This document shows positions 13,053 through 24,512 of a stretch of 64,000 bases of DNA, in pieces. This DNA comes from Paralvinella palmiformis. Lineage: Eukaryota > Annelida > Polychaeta > Terebellida > Alvinellidae. The stretch's first letter is position 1. Each line of letters opens with the position of its first letter. A program made the translations under genes and the position numbers. The DNA lies in the NCBI GenBank assembly GCA_025642065.1, contig JAODUP010000113.1, positions 466,501 through 530,500 of the forward strand, read 5' to 3'. The notes beneath the pieces were generated by a model. That model ran no database searches and had not been told where the DNA came from. It worked only from the letters and a program-made list of their open reading frames with translations.

Positions 13053-13486
13053 TAGTCTACCTTTAGAACACAGAGTGTTGTCATGCCATATTTAGACGTT
13101 TAATGGTCAGGTGAAGTAAGCCTTACATATTAATCCAGCCAACCAATGAAGCCTGTCGGATTAATTAATGCAAATTTATGTAGTTTTAATAGGATAATAA
13201 AAAAGAGTAATAACAAATCACACATCAGATAAAGATTTTACTATATTTTCTCAACAAATCGCCCAATTACAAGAGACCACCGGCGTTATCTTTTTTCTGA
13301 ACCAAGCTAAACATAGGTCCTTGGAGAATTCTAGGTATCATATTTGTACTAATACACTATTATTATTTTTATTATTATTATTATTTACAGTGACGCGTAT
13401 CACAACGGCTGCAAAACAAAAGTATTACATCAGACTCGCTAGAGTCAAGAAAATTTAAAAAAAAAACATTAATTGCATTGAGTGGA

Positions 13487-13526
<40 letters not shown>

Positions 13527-13639
13527 TCTAAGCCTGGTCAAGGACTGACTGTAGCAACAAATTTAGGGATGTCTTATGTGAAAGAATATCCTCTGACGAA
13601 CCACCCCATATGAGGTCTGACATAGCTCCTTATTTATAA
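12221..13639. other. No gene recognised; AT-rich with compound microsatellites
   Basis: Tracts of TA (12858-12872), TC followed by TA (12991-13046), ATT (13362-13385) and TA (13492-13525) are present. No open frame has coding character. Confidence 0.5.
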
Positions 13640-13720
13640 CCGTTGGGGGTCGCTCGGCCCATTTAGCCTACCATGTGCACAAAGTGGCAGTAAAGCATCA
13701 ATCATCACCAATCATCACCT
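13640..13720 (+). mobile_element. SINE family A, 3' fragment
   Basis: Only the tail of the family is present: ggtcgctcggcccatttagc, then taccatgtgcacaaagtggc and a run of atcatcacc. It lies just downstream of the stop codon of the minus-strand gene at 13800. Confidence 0.6.
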
Positions 13721-13799
13721 AATGTATAACATAATCGATAAATTAAGAACTTAAACCAATCAATCTACATTTACCGATCTAGATCAGCTTCTACACAAG

Positions 13800-15103
13800 T
13801 TATACGAAACATTGATTCAAAAATATGTACCCCAAACCGGCCTCGTTTACTGTTATCGCCATTTTGTGTCGCCGTTTGTGCGCTTTGTGCAATTTGGTTT
13901 GGTTCTCGTCTCGCGATACTTCATACGGGGCATCTTCGTCTATGTCAACAAACTTCCTTTTCCATTTCTTCCATCTGTGTTTGGGTGACGCGGCATCTCT
14001 GTCCGAAACGGCAACGCCATCATCGCTCACGGCGCCTGCGCCGTCAGCATTTGGTTCCTGATTGGTCGAAGTATTTCGATCGAGATAACTCGCACTGTTC
14101 GCAGACGATCCGCTGCGTTCAGACATATCTTTCCTTTCAGACGTATCTTTCCTTTCAGATATATCTGTCTCTGCGGTTGCGTTATTCCTTTCGTTGTCTT
14201 CGACAGCCACATGTTGGACAATAATTATATTATCGTCCTTTAACCCGGAAGACTTATCCCGAATGACTTCAGGAGTTACTTCCGGGGCCAGATAGCGGAA
14301 TTTTCCCTGTTGGCCACCAGATGGCAGTGTCGTCGATGTGCGTTTCTTGTGATTAATGCCTATAAATGCGTGAACATATTAAGAATAAACTTTATATGAA
14401 AGACGATTTACAAAGACAAAGGTTTGCCCGATTTTTAGAACTCTTTATATACCACTGCCTACCTGTAATTTGGTCTATATCTAACAGGGAATGCCCTGAC
14501 AGGGCTAGTAGTACTGCCGATGCTACGTCGGGATCTTTCAGAGCGGCGTTACCATAGCAACTACGCAGCAACCAGGACAACGTGGCTTCCTTACGGGTCG
14601 GAGTGTCCACCGAATATCCGGTAACGTTATAAGCCTGGAAACATGTCCTAGTTAATAATAATACGTACAACCAATATACGGATATATAGAATTATAGAAG
14701 GATAGATTTGCGGAAGTAAAGGTTTTTATGGGTGTATAAGTCTCAGTCGTCTGAACTGAACCATCTATCCACACACACACACATACATACACACGCACGC
14801 GCGCGCACACGCATGCATGCACGCATGCATGCACGCACGCACGCACGCACATACACACACACGCATGGGAGAAGAGAGAGAAGACCCTTCCTTACCTGTA
14901 GTACCAAAGCTGTACTATAGAGGGCGCCATAACTGCCGTCATGTTGACGTTGACCACGAATATACGAGACGATCTTTTCCGTCTTTCTCAGATTCTCCAC
15001 AGTTTGGTTAACACAGGATAACGCCATTAACGAAATGGCCGCTTCGTCTGGATCCAAGAAGTGTACTCACTTCATAAACTATCTCGGAAATGATCACATG
15101 CAA

Positions 15104-15137
<34 letters not shown>

Positions 15138-17221
15138 GGAGGGGGGGTGCGCGCGTATACTCTCGGGATTATATAGCTGTGCTCGTTCGAGTATGTGTAC
15201 GTTGTTATACATTTTAGTTATAACATGGTTAAATAAAATGGTTTACCTAAAATCCATTTTTAAGAAACATTATTGTTAATATTGTACCTTGACTATGAGA
15301 TTGCCCAATACCTGTACTAGGTGCTCCTAAGTTTGTAATTATTATTATAATTATTATTATTATTATATTAGTTTTCAATCCAGTAATATTCTACTCACTA
15401 ACTCCGAGGTAGAAGCCGCCATCTTGGTTTTGTTTCTTGAAAATTCTCTCCGCGTGGCCATCATTCAAATATTCGCCATTATTACAGAGGGCTATGACGT
15501 AGCCGCTATACGCATGCGCAGTGTACGCCGTGTAGGGAATGACGTCGGTGATGTATCGTTTCAAGATGGCGACTAGATCATGGTCGTAGAAGTCACGAGG
15601 ATCTTGAAATGTGGCCAATAGTGCGTTGATATCGGCAGCTAATCTCTGAGGTGTATATATCGATGAAATTTTTCTTTTAGGAGAAAGTCTGAAACAAAGT
15701 GCAACAAGCAGACGATCATAATAAACTGTGTATATATCCGTCTCTTAACTTATCAACTGTTCAAACTGAACCAATTCTGTGAGAGGTTGATTGTATTTAT
15801 ATCTAATGTATAGTCTAATCTTACTTTTATGCCAACTTTGGGATCTGGTTGAAAATTTGCGTTGTGTGGAGGTGGCATTAGAGTGGGGCATATTCGACAG
15901 TCATCCTTGGGGGTGGTTTATTACACGTGGCTCTTGATCCTTTTTTAACTCTAACTATCACTTTATTTGATATATCTCTGATCATACTATCAACACCGTC
16001 ATGATCGCCACCTAATGACCTTGACATTTTATGGTGGGTGTGTACCGGTAATAGCGAGGGATATTTATATAGCAATGTATGTATTCGTATTGCGTAACCC
16101 CCCCCCCACACACACACACAAGACTTAAACCCAACCCGACCCACACGTGCGGGTTGGGTTAACCCGAACGGGTCAACCCAACCTATGCAGGACTCTGACA
16201 CACGCGTGCGCGCGCACACAAACAAGTTAGAGAACAATAAGCCTGAAGCATGATGACGTCAAAAACCAAACAAACCAGCCGCGCTTTGCATTGTGGGATT
16301 TATATGGGGGGGGGGTGCGCTGAGCGATAATACCGTGATAATCCCGCCATTTTAACCTTAAACGTCAATGTTCCGGATCTGTTATAATCATGCCAAAAAT
16401 TAACTTCTGCGTACCGTTTAACTCTGCTTCGACACCAAAAAAGCCGGCACTTTTGAAAAATTGTATTCCAAAACTGAAAATCAGATTATAACTATATGCT
16501 TATCGTCCGTCATTGCTACTTTATAAATGATAGTAAAGTGTGGTATTCAACATTGTACACCACAGTACAATAATATTCACTGCACATAACAAAGACTGTT
16601 AAAATGTGGTGTTCATAGTAAATCACACTAAAATTATATTTAACGAAAAGAAGAAGAATAGAGTACAGTATATTGGCAAATTTAATTTATTATTTATGGA
16701 TATAATAATATGGTAAATTACACTTTATTTACCAATATGATTATCTATGATCTGATGGATAATAATATTGTTAAATTACACTTTATTTGCGCCTTTCACT
16801 GTTTCAGTCGATCCTTACACTGACGCTGTAATTATTAATTTGACTCGCAGATTGTCATTTCGAATTAAAACAACCCAACGCTTTCTCAGCGTTTCATCCC
16901 ACGGCCAACACATGCCTACTTAAATGTTTATATTGCTTACTAGTGGCATGACAATACGGTACTCAGGAGTAATTTTTTTGGCATGATTATAACAGATCCG
17001 GAACACTGACGTTCAAGGTTAAAATGCCGGTATTATCACGGTGTTATCGCTCAGCGGACCCCCCCCATAAATCCCACAATGCAAAGCGCACCTGGTTTGT
17101 TTTGGTTTTTGACGTCATCATGCAATGGGTCTATTTGCGACGCCAGATACGGTTTATATAGATAGGATTTGTTTAGTTATTTGAACCCAGAATAAAGTCA
17201 ACATCTGTGGTGTGGAAATGT

Positions 17222-17258
<37 letters not shown>

Positions 17259-18071
17259 TTTCTTTTGAAGCACACACAGTAAATTACTGTTTAATGAGAA
17301 CTGTGGTGTCAAAGTAGTTATCTTATGTATGTACTAACTCACTATTGAACCACACGCACGTGTTGTTTACTAAAATAGTATGTTTTACGTGCTTCCGCTT
17401 TTGTACGTAGCCGCTTTCCTGTGGGCGTGACATATTTGTCGCGTACAAAAGCGAATTAGCTAGGCCACACAGGCTGATGAGTAGTCCAGACACATGTATA
17501 GGTCTACGTATGTATGTATCGATATGTGGAGGTGTAGAACATTTTATATTTAGATTGATGTATGCATAATTTTATTTATGTATAGATTTATGGAGGCATA
17601 GGTCTCAAAGGATGTTTAGATGTTCCGAGTCAGTGCCACTATATACGTATTCTAAACCAAACACAATCACTCTCACACACACATACACACACACACAGAC
17701 ACAGAGAGAGACAGAGAGAGATTGACGATTAAGTATACGCGCACAACAAAGCCGTATTTTGAAGCACCACCACATAATTAACTAACATGTGTTATATGAC
17801 CATACCTAGCTAAAGAAGCCAATATTCCTATTTCCAGTCTGTCAACACTACGACGATTATCCACATTATCAAGACACCAATGATGATTTGTTATCTGTAG
17901 GGCTATAAGGACAGCTGGTGTATGACTACTTCCCCAATCTGACTTAGGAGTACGTCTCGCCTCCAGATGACTAACCAGATACTCCTCAGCCCTGCGAAGG
18001 TCTTTTTCCATTCCCCCATCTGAAATATGACATAGTTTTTTTTTTAAATAGTAGTAGTAGTACAATAGTAC

Positions 18072-18117
<46 letters not shown>

Positions 18118-18282
18118 CATGTACTAATACTACTATTATTATTATTTATTTATTATTAACGATGATAAAATTTATATAAATCACGCACACAACCCATATT
18201 ATTCATTATATACAATAATACAAAAATGGTATTTAACGAATAAGGTAATGGGCAAAATGATTTATAACCAAACCATTAGAAG

Positions 18283-18327
<45 letters not shown>

Positions 18328-21300
18328 CTGTTCTTCATCATACCCATTATACAAAACTTAATATAACATGTGGAACTGTAACTATATTTACAAATAACAA
18401 CCTAATTTAGTCTTCAGCTTCGTATTGTCCATATTACTGGGTCATGTTTAATAGTTTAAGTGGTCAATAAGCTTTAATTTAAATTTCAGATTTTTATTTC
18501 ATAACACATTTGTCACATCGTAATATTATCACTTAACATATGTAAGTTATAATAATTCATCTGCGAATTCAAAAGTTTATAAACGAACTTAATTAAGGCT
18601 TACCTTTACTAAGGAAAACGATCACGCCAAGCGTAAAGAATACCGAAAGTAGTCCCAGGAAACACATAATAAACAGGCGTAGGAATATCTCAATTTGTGG
18701 AAGAGTTTGGTTCAGATCTCTTACGATGATCTAAAAAAGATATTTCAGTCATATATAATTGCAACTCTCGCAATATCGTTTGTTTATATTATTTTAAATG
18801 ATGATTTAAGTGCTATAATGACATGGTATATAACAATTATTTAAATAGTTCTGTAAATAATTAACTAAACAGAAAGATTTAATGAATTATGAAAACAAAC
18901 CGAAAACTGAATGAAGAATTTCATTATATTTATAATCAAACTGAAATAAACAAATATGTTATCAAGATTTTTTAAAGCCTCTAAGCTAGCTGGAACAATG
19001 CACAGTCTGATCAGGCCAATAATTACGTATTAATGAGAAAATAATGCAGGGATATACTATTGATATTATAATTGTATATATAAATTTATTGGCCTACATA
19101 TTAAAAATCGATTAGATAGCCATTAACCCATTGAAACACGACAACGTATCCTCAAAGTTATCAAGATAATAGCCACCACGGAAGTGAAATCATATACAAA
19201 CCATAAAAGGCTATGGAGCTTGCCCTTGAAATATATACGGTCAATACGGTCATGTTATTGACTTTAAATATTATATTAATAACTGGAGGCGTTTTTCAAT
19301 AAATAAGAACTGTAACATATATTGCATATCTATATAATTAACCTTATTATAGTTGTGCAATGGCAGATCATACTTCAAATAACACGTGCTTCAGAATGAA
19401 TACTTGTATTTGTTTATTTAATTTAATTACCTGTATTCAGGTGTAGTAAATCCAATCATTACTGCATTTTATTTTAATTAGTAATGTGTTTATGTATACC
19501 TATCCCGCTGAACACTGTTGTATTGGACTTAGTGCACAGCTGTGAGATAGAATATTTTAGCTTCAGTGTCATGGGAAGGGTGGATGTTTTTGTAATTTCG
19601 ATCCACTTAACCATCTGCATTCCCCATGCAATGATAGAAGGCACTAATTGGCCTAATATTCCTGGCAACTAATACACATTAAACGCGAACAGAGAGCACG
19701 GAAATAATTACTCGGTCGCCAATAAGAAGGCTATAAATAATTATTAAATCGTATAGAAAGATGATTTTCAAACATAAATATTGTTTGGAAGATGGCAGGT
19801 AATGAGTAACATGAATTATGACTCATATTCATCTGGCTCGTAAATACGAACCATCTTTAATGCGGTTTATGTTACTGTATTATTATTTTTATTATTATAA
19901 TACTTCATACTGGACTATTTTATTTAATTACGGAGGCGTAGTTTGCCTATTGTTGTCAACTATGGCGTTAAACTTTTTAGAGAAACCAGAACGAAATTAT
20001 TACAGCGGAAATTCGTGGCTAAATTCCAAATTATATCCAATCAGAAGTAATTGTCTCATACCTTGATGATATTTGAGTATGCCATGTGTTCATCTTCGCC
20101 GGCTTCAGTGGAAGACTCAAGACATGCACTGTCATCTGGTGGGAGTCAATACAAACAAATTAATATTCGCCCCTTTAACATACGACATCGAAGCATTCTA
20201 CATATCAATGCATTTTTCCATAACGTTTATACGATGCTGCGGGTATGTGTGTGTGTGCGTGTTTTTCAAACGTACGGGAAAAGGCACTGGCACAGGGAAT
20301 CTTGAATAGTAATTACAACTTCTGGACAACATATCAGGGAGTATGAACCCAGAAAAGCGTCTTTTCTTGTTAAGACTTATTTCATATCTCGGTTAAATTA
20401 CACAAAAATTGAAGCACTACTATAATGCCGGTGACATCATACTGCGCTGTAAACATCCATGTCGTGGAAACGAATCCCGGTTTTACCTGTGTTCGTAGAA
20501 TGTGTCATCCTTCAACAACAATAACAACAACAACAAAAACTAGACCATATAAAGAATAGCCCCTACTACCAGACTCCAAACTGAACAATGGCTCGTTCAC
20601 TGATAAAATACTTATAACATAATAGGCAAAGCTCCTTTAAACGTATTCTATCTTCTTTTCGAAGAATTTCCTTCGACTGGCCACCATATTTCTACTTATC
20701 CGATGCTCCACATTTCGGGCTTTGTTAAACATAAATATTGACCGGTCAACTACCATACACGTATTATGTTAAATGAATGTTGTTAAAGAATGTTTTGGCG
20801 CAGACATTTTTCGAACTCTTCGCATTGGAGGTGAAGATGTGTGGCACTTCCGAGGAGGGGACGTTCTCCGCCACCGAAACCTTATCAACGGACCAGCAAT
20901 AATAATAAAAAGTCTACCTAAACACTCTAAATATGAGTTCGAACTAGTACAATTAGATTTTCTACCACAGATGATAATTAATGATGATGATGATGATTGA
21001 TTGATTGATGTTTTACGCCACTTTCGTGCATATGATGGAGGCTAAATGGACCGAGCGACCTCCAAAGCGAAGTCAAAGATGAAACACCCTTCAGATATGC
21101 CCACGCCGAGATTCGAACTCGGGTGGTAGTGATCTGTGATCCAACGCGCTACCAGCTAGACCACGGAGGCGCCCGATTTGTCGCGACACAGACATAAAAA
21201 TGGCTTACTGGATAACCATTTACTGACGACGTCCATAAACACTTGCTCTGTGACTTCTATAGAATCCCAGTGAGCGATATAGAACGTCTTTAGCCTTTGT

Positions 21301-21708
21301 CTGGATCTCATTTCTTCCAGTTCCGGATTGTGTCGACATAGGTCCTGAATTCTCGCAGACAGAGGTGGAGGCGGCGTTTTCGTCGGCGGTGTAGTAACAG
21401 CAGTAACAATGGCGAGGCAGTCACCTAACATAGAAAATCGACTATTATAAGTACTTTAGATAGCATTATATAATATGTTTAATATATGTATTAAATGTGT
21501 GTGTGTGTGTGTGTGTGTATGTGCGTGTGCGTGTGTGTGTGTGTGTGTGTTGAAACGGTGATTGTTTATTTTCTCTCCCTATTCCCCCTATCAATGTACA
21601 GATATATGTATGTATAGGTTTATACATGCATAGGTTTATACATGTATAAATTTATGCACGTATAGGTTTATGAATATAATAAATATTATATAGTTTTCTC
21701 TCTCTCTC

Positions 21709-21742
<34 letters not shown>

Positions 21743-22777
21743 CCGCAGCATACTCACATCCCCAAGCCTTTACTCGCCTATACCATCGACAGATGGCACT
21801 AATATTCTCTTGAAAATCAAGATCATTCTCTGTCACTATAATCAGAAGCCACTTCGGAAGCTGGGAAAAATCTGAAACGAAAATTCACCCCATTATGTAC
21901 GCTCTCCCTTTTATAATTTCTTTTACATTTTCACGATTAACACTCACAATCCTACACCGCCTACACACGTACCTAGAAATGGATGTACGGGAAGAGCAAA
22001 TGTTGACCACGACCCGGAGGTTGCGTGGCGAAACAAAATGGGTGCAATTTGTAAAGGATGTGCAACGCAAAAGGTTTACAATAACAGCTACCCCCCCCCC
22101 CCCGATAAGGTCATTCTTTAAAAAAAAATACAAATTAACGTGTCCTATATGTCTGTCTTTAAAATGTGTATGTTCTTGTCATCAATTATTTAAATTCCCG
22201 TTTCGTAACATAGAAATTGACTATCATAAACATTAAATGAAAATGTAAAACTGAATTTCTTATAATACAGCTATTTCTCAATTATCGCCCTCCAAGTAAC
22301 CAATCAGTGATCTAAAAGTGATGATACGGGTTTTATGCGGAATGTATTTCTCTCGTTCAAGATTGTATATTTCTACAAATCTTAGAACTCGGAATGTCCG
22401 GTTTAATGTCTTCCAACATTATCAGAGATCAAATTTAGGATAAGTTCATAATGTCATAAATATATCATCATATTGACGTACATTGGACAGTTCCAAGCCC
22501 GGATAAGAAAGGAGTAGGGTAAGCACCCCCACCTCGTAAAAAATACTCGCCACAGAAACGTTGGCAACATAATCTACTGAGGTGATGATGATGATCGATG
22601 TTTTACGGCCGCTTTTATGCACATCCATAGGCTAATTGGGCGGAGCGACCTCCAAAGGTAATGAAGCGAAGTCAAAGATGAAACACCCTTCAGATATAAT
22701 CTTAGAATACACCTTTTTCGGTTACTAAAGACCCGATCATAACACCAATAATGATGATGATGAAAAAGCTGATATAG

Positions 22778-22819
<42 letters not shown>

Positions 22820-23734
22820 AAATACATGTGCGTGTCAGTGCATAAAACATACAATTAAACAATCTAAACCACATAAACACCGCGATCGAGCAATTAAATT
22901 TGAATAACTGAGCACAGTACGCGTGCACCTGTTGCCATGAACGAATACGGAAACAAGTTCGAATTATTTTAAGCTAATTCGATTAAGCCGACTCTCGGCT
23001 TATATGGGAACGCCTGGCAATTTGACAAAAACTAATTGCAGATCATTGTTTTAAACAAATTTAACCTGGTATTCGCACCAAAAGGTAATGAGTCGAAGTG
23101 GAAGATGAAGCACCCTTCAGACGTACCCACGCCGATTTTTGAACTCGGGTGGTTGAGATCTATGGTCAACCGCGCCAGCAGTTAGACCATGGAAGCTCCA
23201 TGTAAGCTTCATAAGAACATATATCTTTCTGTGTAATACACTCAGACTAGACTTACTCATCTGACGTAACAACTATCTTACTGTCGAATCGCATAAACGA
23301 CTAATTTACTGAGTACAGACCGAAGTTGTTGCCCTTGATGTCGTAAAGGGTAGAATCAATCTCCTTGCAGCTGTTTCCTGAAAGAATCGCCTTCTGGTGA
23401 CTTCTGAGGCGAACCGATAGCATCTTGATGACATCTGGAGAGAATCCTGCGACGCCGAGACTGTTCTGGATAGCAAACAGTAAGAAAAGAATTAGTAGAT
23501 TACGAGTAAATCGTGCGGCCATATATCATTAATGATATGATAACGTTATCTTTCTTCGTAATTTATGTGTTTGTTGTTCAGTCGTCTCTCCTTTTGATCA
23601 CGATCAGAGATCATCTGTCAATTACTCGGTTAAATCTTTGGACAGACACCAGTCTTGAATAATTATGGCGCTAGACAGATACGTGTGCCATGGTTGTGAT
23701 GATGATGATGATGATAATGACGACGATGATAATG

Positions 23735-23788
<54 letters not shown>

Positions 23789-23879
23789 TTGATGATGGTG
23801 GTGGTGGTGGTGGTGGTGATGATAATGATGAAAATGATAATAATTATGATGATAATAATAACAATAACGATGGTTGTGG

Positions 23880-23914
<35 letters not shown>

Positions 23915-24285
23915 CCGACGATGATGATCATGATGATTGCATTTAATAATAAAGGTGGGTCTACCAGAAATCTGGGAGCAAAAAGGAAGTTGTTATCGTC
24001 AAATGCACTGTCGACTGGCCACCGGATATCGTTTGAATTTTGTGGATCGCATTCCGACGAAATATGGAAAATATGATCACAAATAGATAGCCGATTAAGG
24101 CGAGATGTTTTATTATAGAGGCTAACAGGTGTCAAGAAAACATGAAACCAATCAGTAAATATTATATTACTGACCTTGATCGTGACCTGGTAACCCTGAG
24201 TACCATGACGCATCACCAAACAGGTCAGACACGCATTTAGCTGACGCTCAACGTGATGAAGAATAGAGGAACCAACATCCATGGC
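13800..24285 (-). CDS. Membrane-anchored intrinsic-factor/transcobalamin-like protein with SGNH-like N-terminal domain (12 coding exons)
   Basis: Coding exons in transcript order: 24282-24175 (exon from 24285), 23465-23310, 22545-22482, 21871-21758, 21424-21209, 20135-20062, 18730-18604, 18019-17806, 15688-15399, 15065-14896, 14634-14463, 14359-13800 (TAA). All eleven junctions keep frame; they give 754 residues. The ATG at 24282 has strong context (gccATGg) and an upstream in-frame stop. Residues about 40-244 alternate strands and helices with candidate SGNH blocks: GNS 66-68, RGGG 92-95, TEND 123-126, EDEH 233-236. One helix follows at about 261-284 (RLFIMCFLGLLSVFFTLGVI). Residues about 293-568 resemble the cobalamin-binding alpha/alpha toroid of intrinsic factor and transcobalamin: DPDEAAISLMALSCV and DGSYGALYSTALVLQ match the family's VDTGAMATLALTC and GDIYSTGLAMQAL. 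The last exon is charged and Ser/Arg/Glu-rich with N-glycosylation sites; no beta domain is seen. Drosophila CG3556 is the relative I recall. Without a signal peptide, type II topology is inferred. The toroid is strong (exons from 18019 on); the third exon (22545-22482) and the SGNH reading are the weakest parts. Confidence 0.7.
14769..14866. repeat. Alternating purine-pyrimidine CA/CG/TG tract
   Basis: About 100 bp of almost unbroken alternation (cacaca, cgcgcgcgca, gcatgcatgca, cgcacgcacg) lies in the intron between the exons at 15065-14896 and 14634-14463 of the intrinsic-factor-like gene. Open frames across it are artefacts of the repeat. Confidence 0.85.
16248..17123. mobile_element. 876 bp inverted-repeat element in an intron
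   Basis: The ends gcatgatgacgtcaaaaacc and ggtttttgacgtcatcatgc are inverted copies. The inversion continues for roughly 180 bp through tttgcattgtgggattta, cgctgagcgataa, taccgtgataat, ttttaaccttaaacgtca, ttccggatctgttataatca and tgccaaaaa. The interior lacks a transposase. It lies in the intron between exons 18019-17806 and 15688-15399 of the intrinsic-factor-like gene. No clear target-site duplication is seen. It fits a MITE or foldback element. Confidence 0.7.
17320..17621 (-). repeat. Dispersed repeat C, copy 2
   Basis: Reverse-orientation copy of 8058-8310, with an extra stretch of about 60 bp around 17400-17460 that repeats the agcggaagcacgta/gcttttgtacg motif. It is intronic in the intrinsic-factor-like gene. 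Confidence 0.65.
18071..18330. repeat. AAT and TA microsatellites
   Basis: An AAT tract at 18071-18115 and a TA tract at 18285-18326 lie in the intron between the transmembrane exon and the first toroid exon. Confidence 0.9.
18604..18730 (-). CDS. Exon 7 of the intrinsic-factor-like gene: transmembrane segment
   Basis: This exon (acceptor TTTTTTAG, donor AAAG|GTAAGC) carries the only clear membrane helix of the protein, at residues about 261-284. It has an arginine just before the helix and lysine plus RR after it, so the charge pattern is not decisive for topology. It joins the upstream exon in phase 0 and the next exon (18019) in phase 1, producing the codon GAT across the junction. It is given separately because it decides whether the toroid is tethered. 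Confidence 0.75.
20993..21172 (-). mobile_element. SINE family A, full-length copy
   Basis: Reverse orientation: tail tgatgatgatgattgattga, body tttacgccactttcgtgc, tagatgg..ggctaaatgg, cgagcgacctccaaag, aagatgaaacacccttcag, then the tRNA-like head with gattcgaactcggg and cgctaccagctagaccacgg. It ends within 40 bp of the donor of the exon at 21424-21209. Confidence 0.8.
21490..21550. repeat. GT microsatellite
   Basis: An interrupted GT tract lies in the intron between the exons at 21871-21758 and 21424-21209; a second GT tract sits at 21713-21739. Confidence 0.9.
22577..22700 (-). mobile_element. SINE family A, 5'-truncated copy
   Basis: It contains gatgatgatgatcgatgt, tttacggccgcttttatgc, ggcggagcgacctccaaagg and aagatgaaacacccttcaga, then stops before the tRNA-like head. 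Its tail abuts the proposed third exon of the intrinsic-factor-like gene (22545-22482), leaving about 30 bp between insertion and splice acceptor. Confidence 0.7.
22782..22815. repeat. TA microsatellite
   Basis: An uninterrupted TA tract of over 30 bp, intronic in the intrinsic-factor-like gene. Confidence 0.9.
23079..23200 (-). mobile_element. SINE family A, partial copy
   Basis: It reads aaaggtaatgagtcgaagtg, aagatgaagcacccttcag, acccacgccg, gaactcgggtggttgagatc, cgcgccagcagttagacca. The tail half (tttacggccac..) is missing. Confidence 0.65.
23697..23938. repeat. Compound trinucleotide tract (GAT/AAT/GGT)
   Basis: About 240 bp of GAT, AAT and GGT triplets with short interruptions. It generates long frames of poly-Asp/Asn, poly-Met/Ile and poly-Ile on both strands, none of them a gene. 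It lies in the intron between the exons at 24282-24175 and 23465-23310. Confidence 0.9.
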
Positions 24286-24329
24286 CTACGTTACTGCTGC
24301 TGTAATAATAATAATAAAAATAATAATAA

Positions 24330-24512
24330 TAATGATTGATGTTTTACGGCCACTTTTGTGCACAAGGTAGGCTAAATGGGCCGAGCGACCTCCAAAGGTA
24401 ATGAGACGAAGCGAAAGACGAAACAACCTTCAGATATGCCCAAGCCTGGATTCGAACACGGGTGGTAGTGATCTGTGGTCCAACACGCTACCGCTAGACC
24501 ACGGAGGCGCCC
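24330..24512 (-). mobile_element. SINE family A, full-length copy
   Basis: It runs from aatgattgatgttttacggc through gccgagcgacctccaaagg and gaaacaaccttcagatatgc to a head with gattcgaacacggg and acgctaccgctagaccacgg. AAT triplet repeats flank it on both sides. It lies directly upstream of the first coding exon (24285). Confidence 0.8.

Noticed and set aside
14652..15057. Frames extending across the CA/CG tract
   Set aside because: They are microsatellite read-through beyond the true exon boundaries at 14896 and 14634.
23466..23522. A signal peptide (MAARFTRNLLILFLLFAIQ) opening a minus-strand gene at 23522
   Set aside because: The DNA reads ctactaattcttttcttact then gtttgctatccag: a branch-point-like motif, a pyrimidine tract and a strong acceptor. 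The exon starts at 23465 in phase 0, matching the exon ending at 24175, so the hydrophobic stretch is the 3' end of an intron.
23665..24282. Long frames of poly-Asp/Asn and poly-Ile, including a 203-codon minus frame
   Set aside because: They are translations of the GAT/AAT/GGT triplet tract. Only 24282-24175 of the minus frame is kept as an exon.
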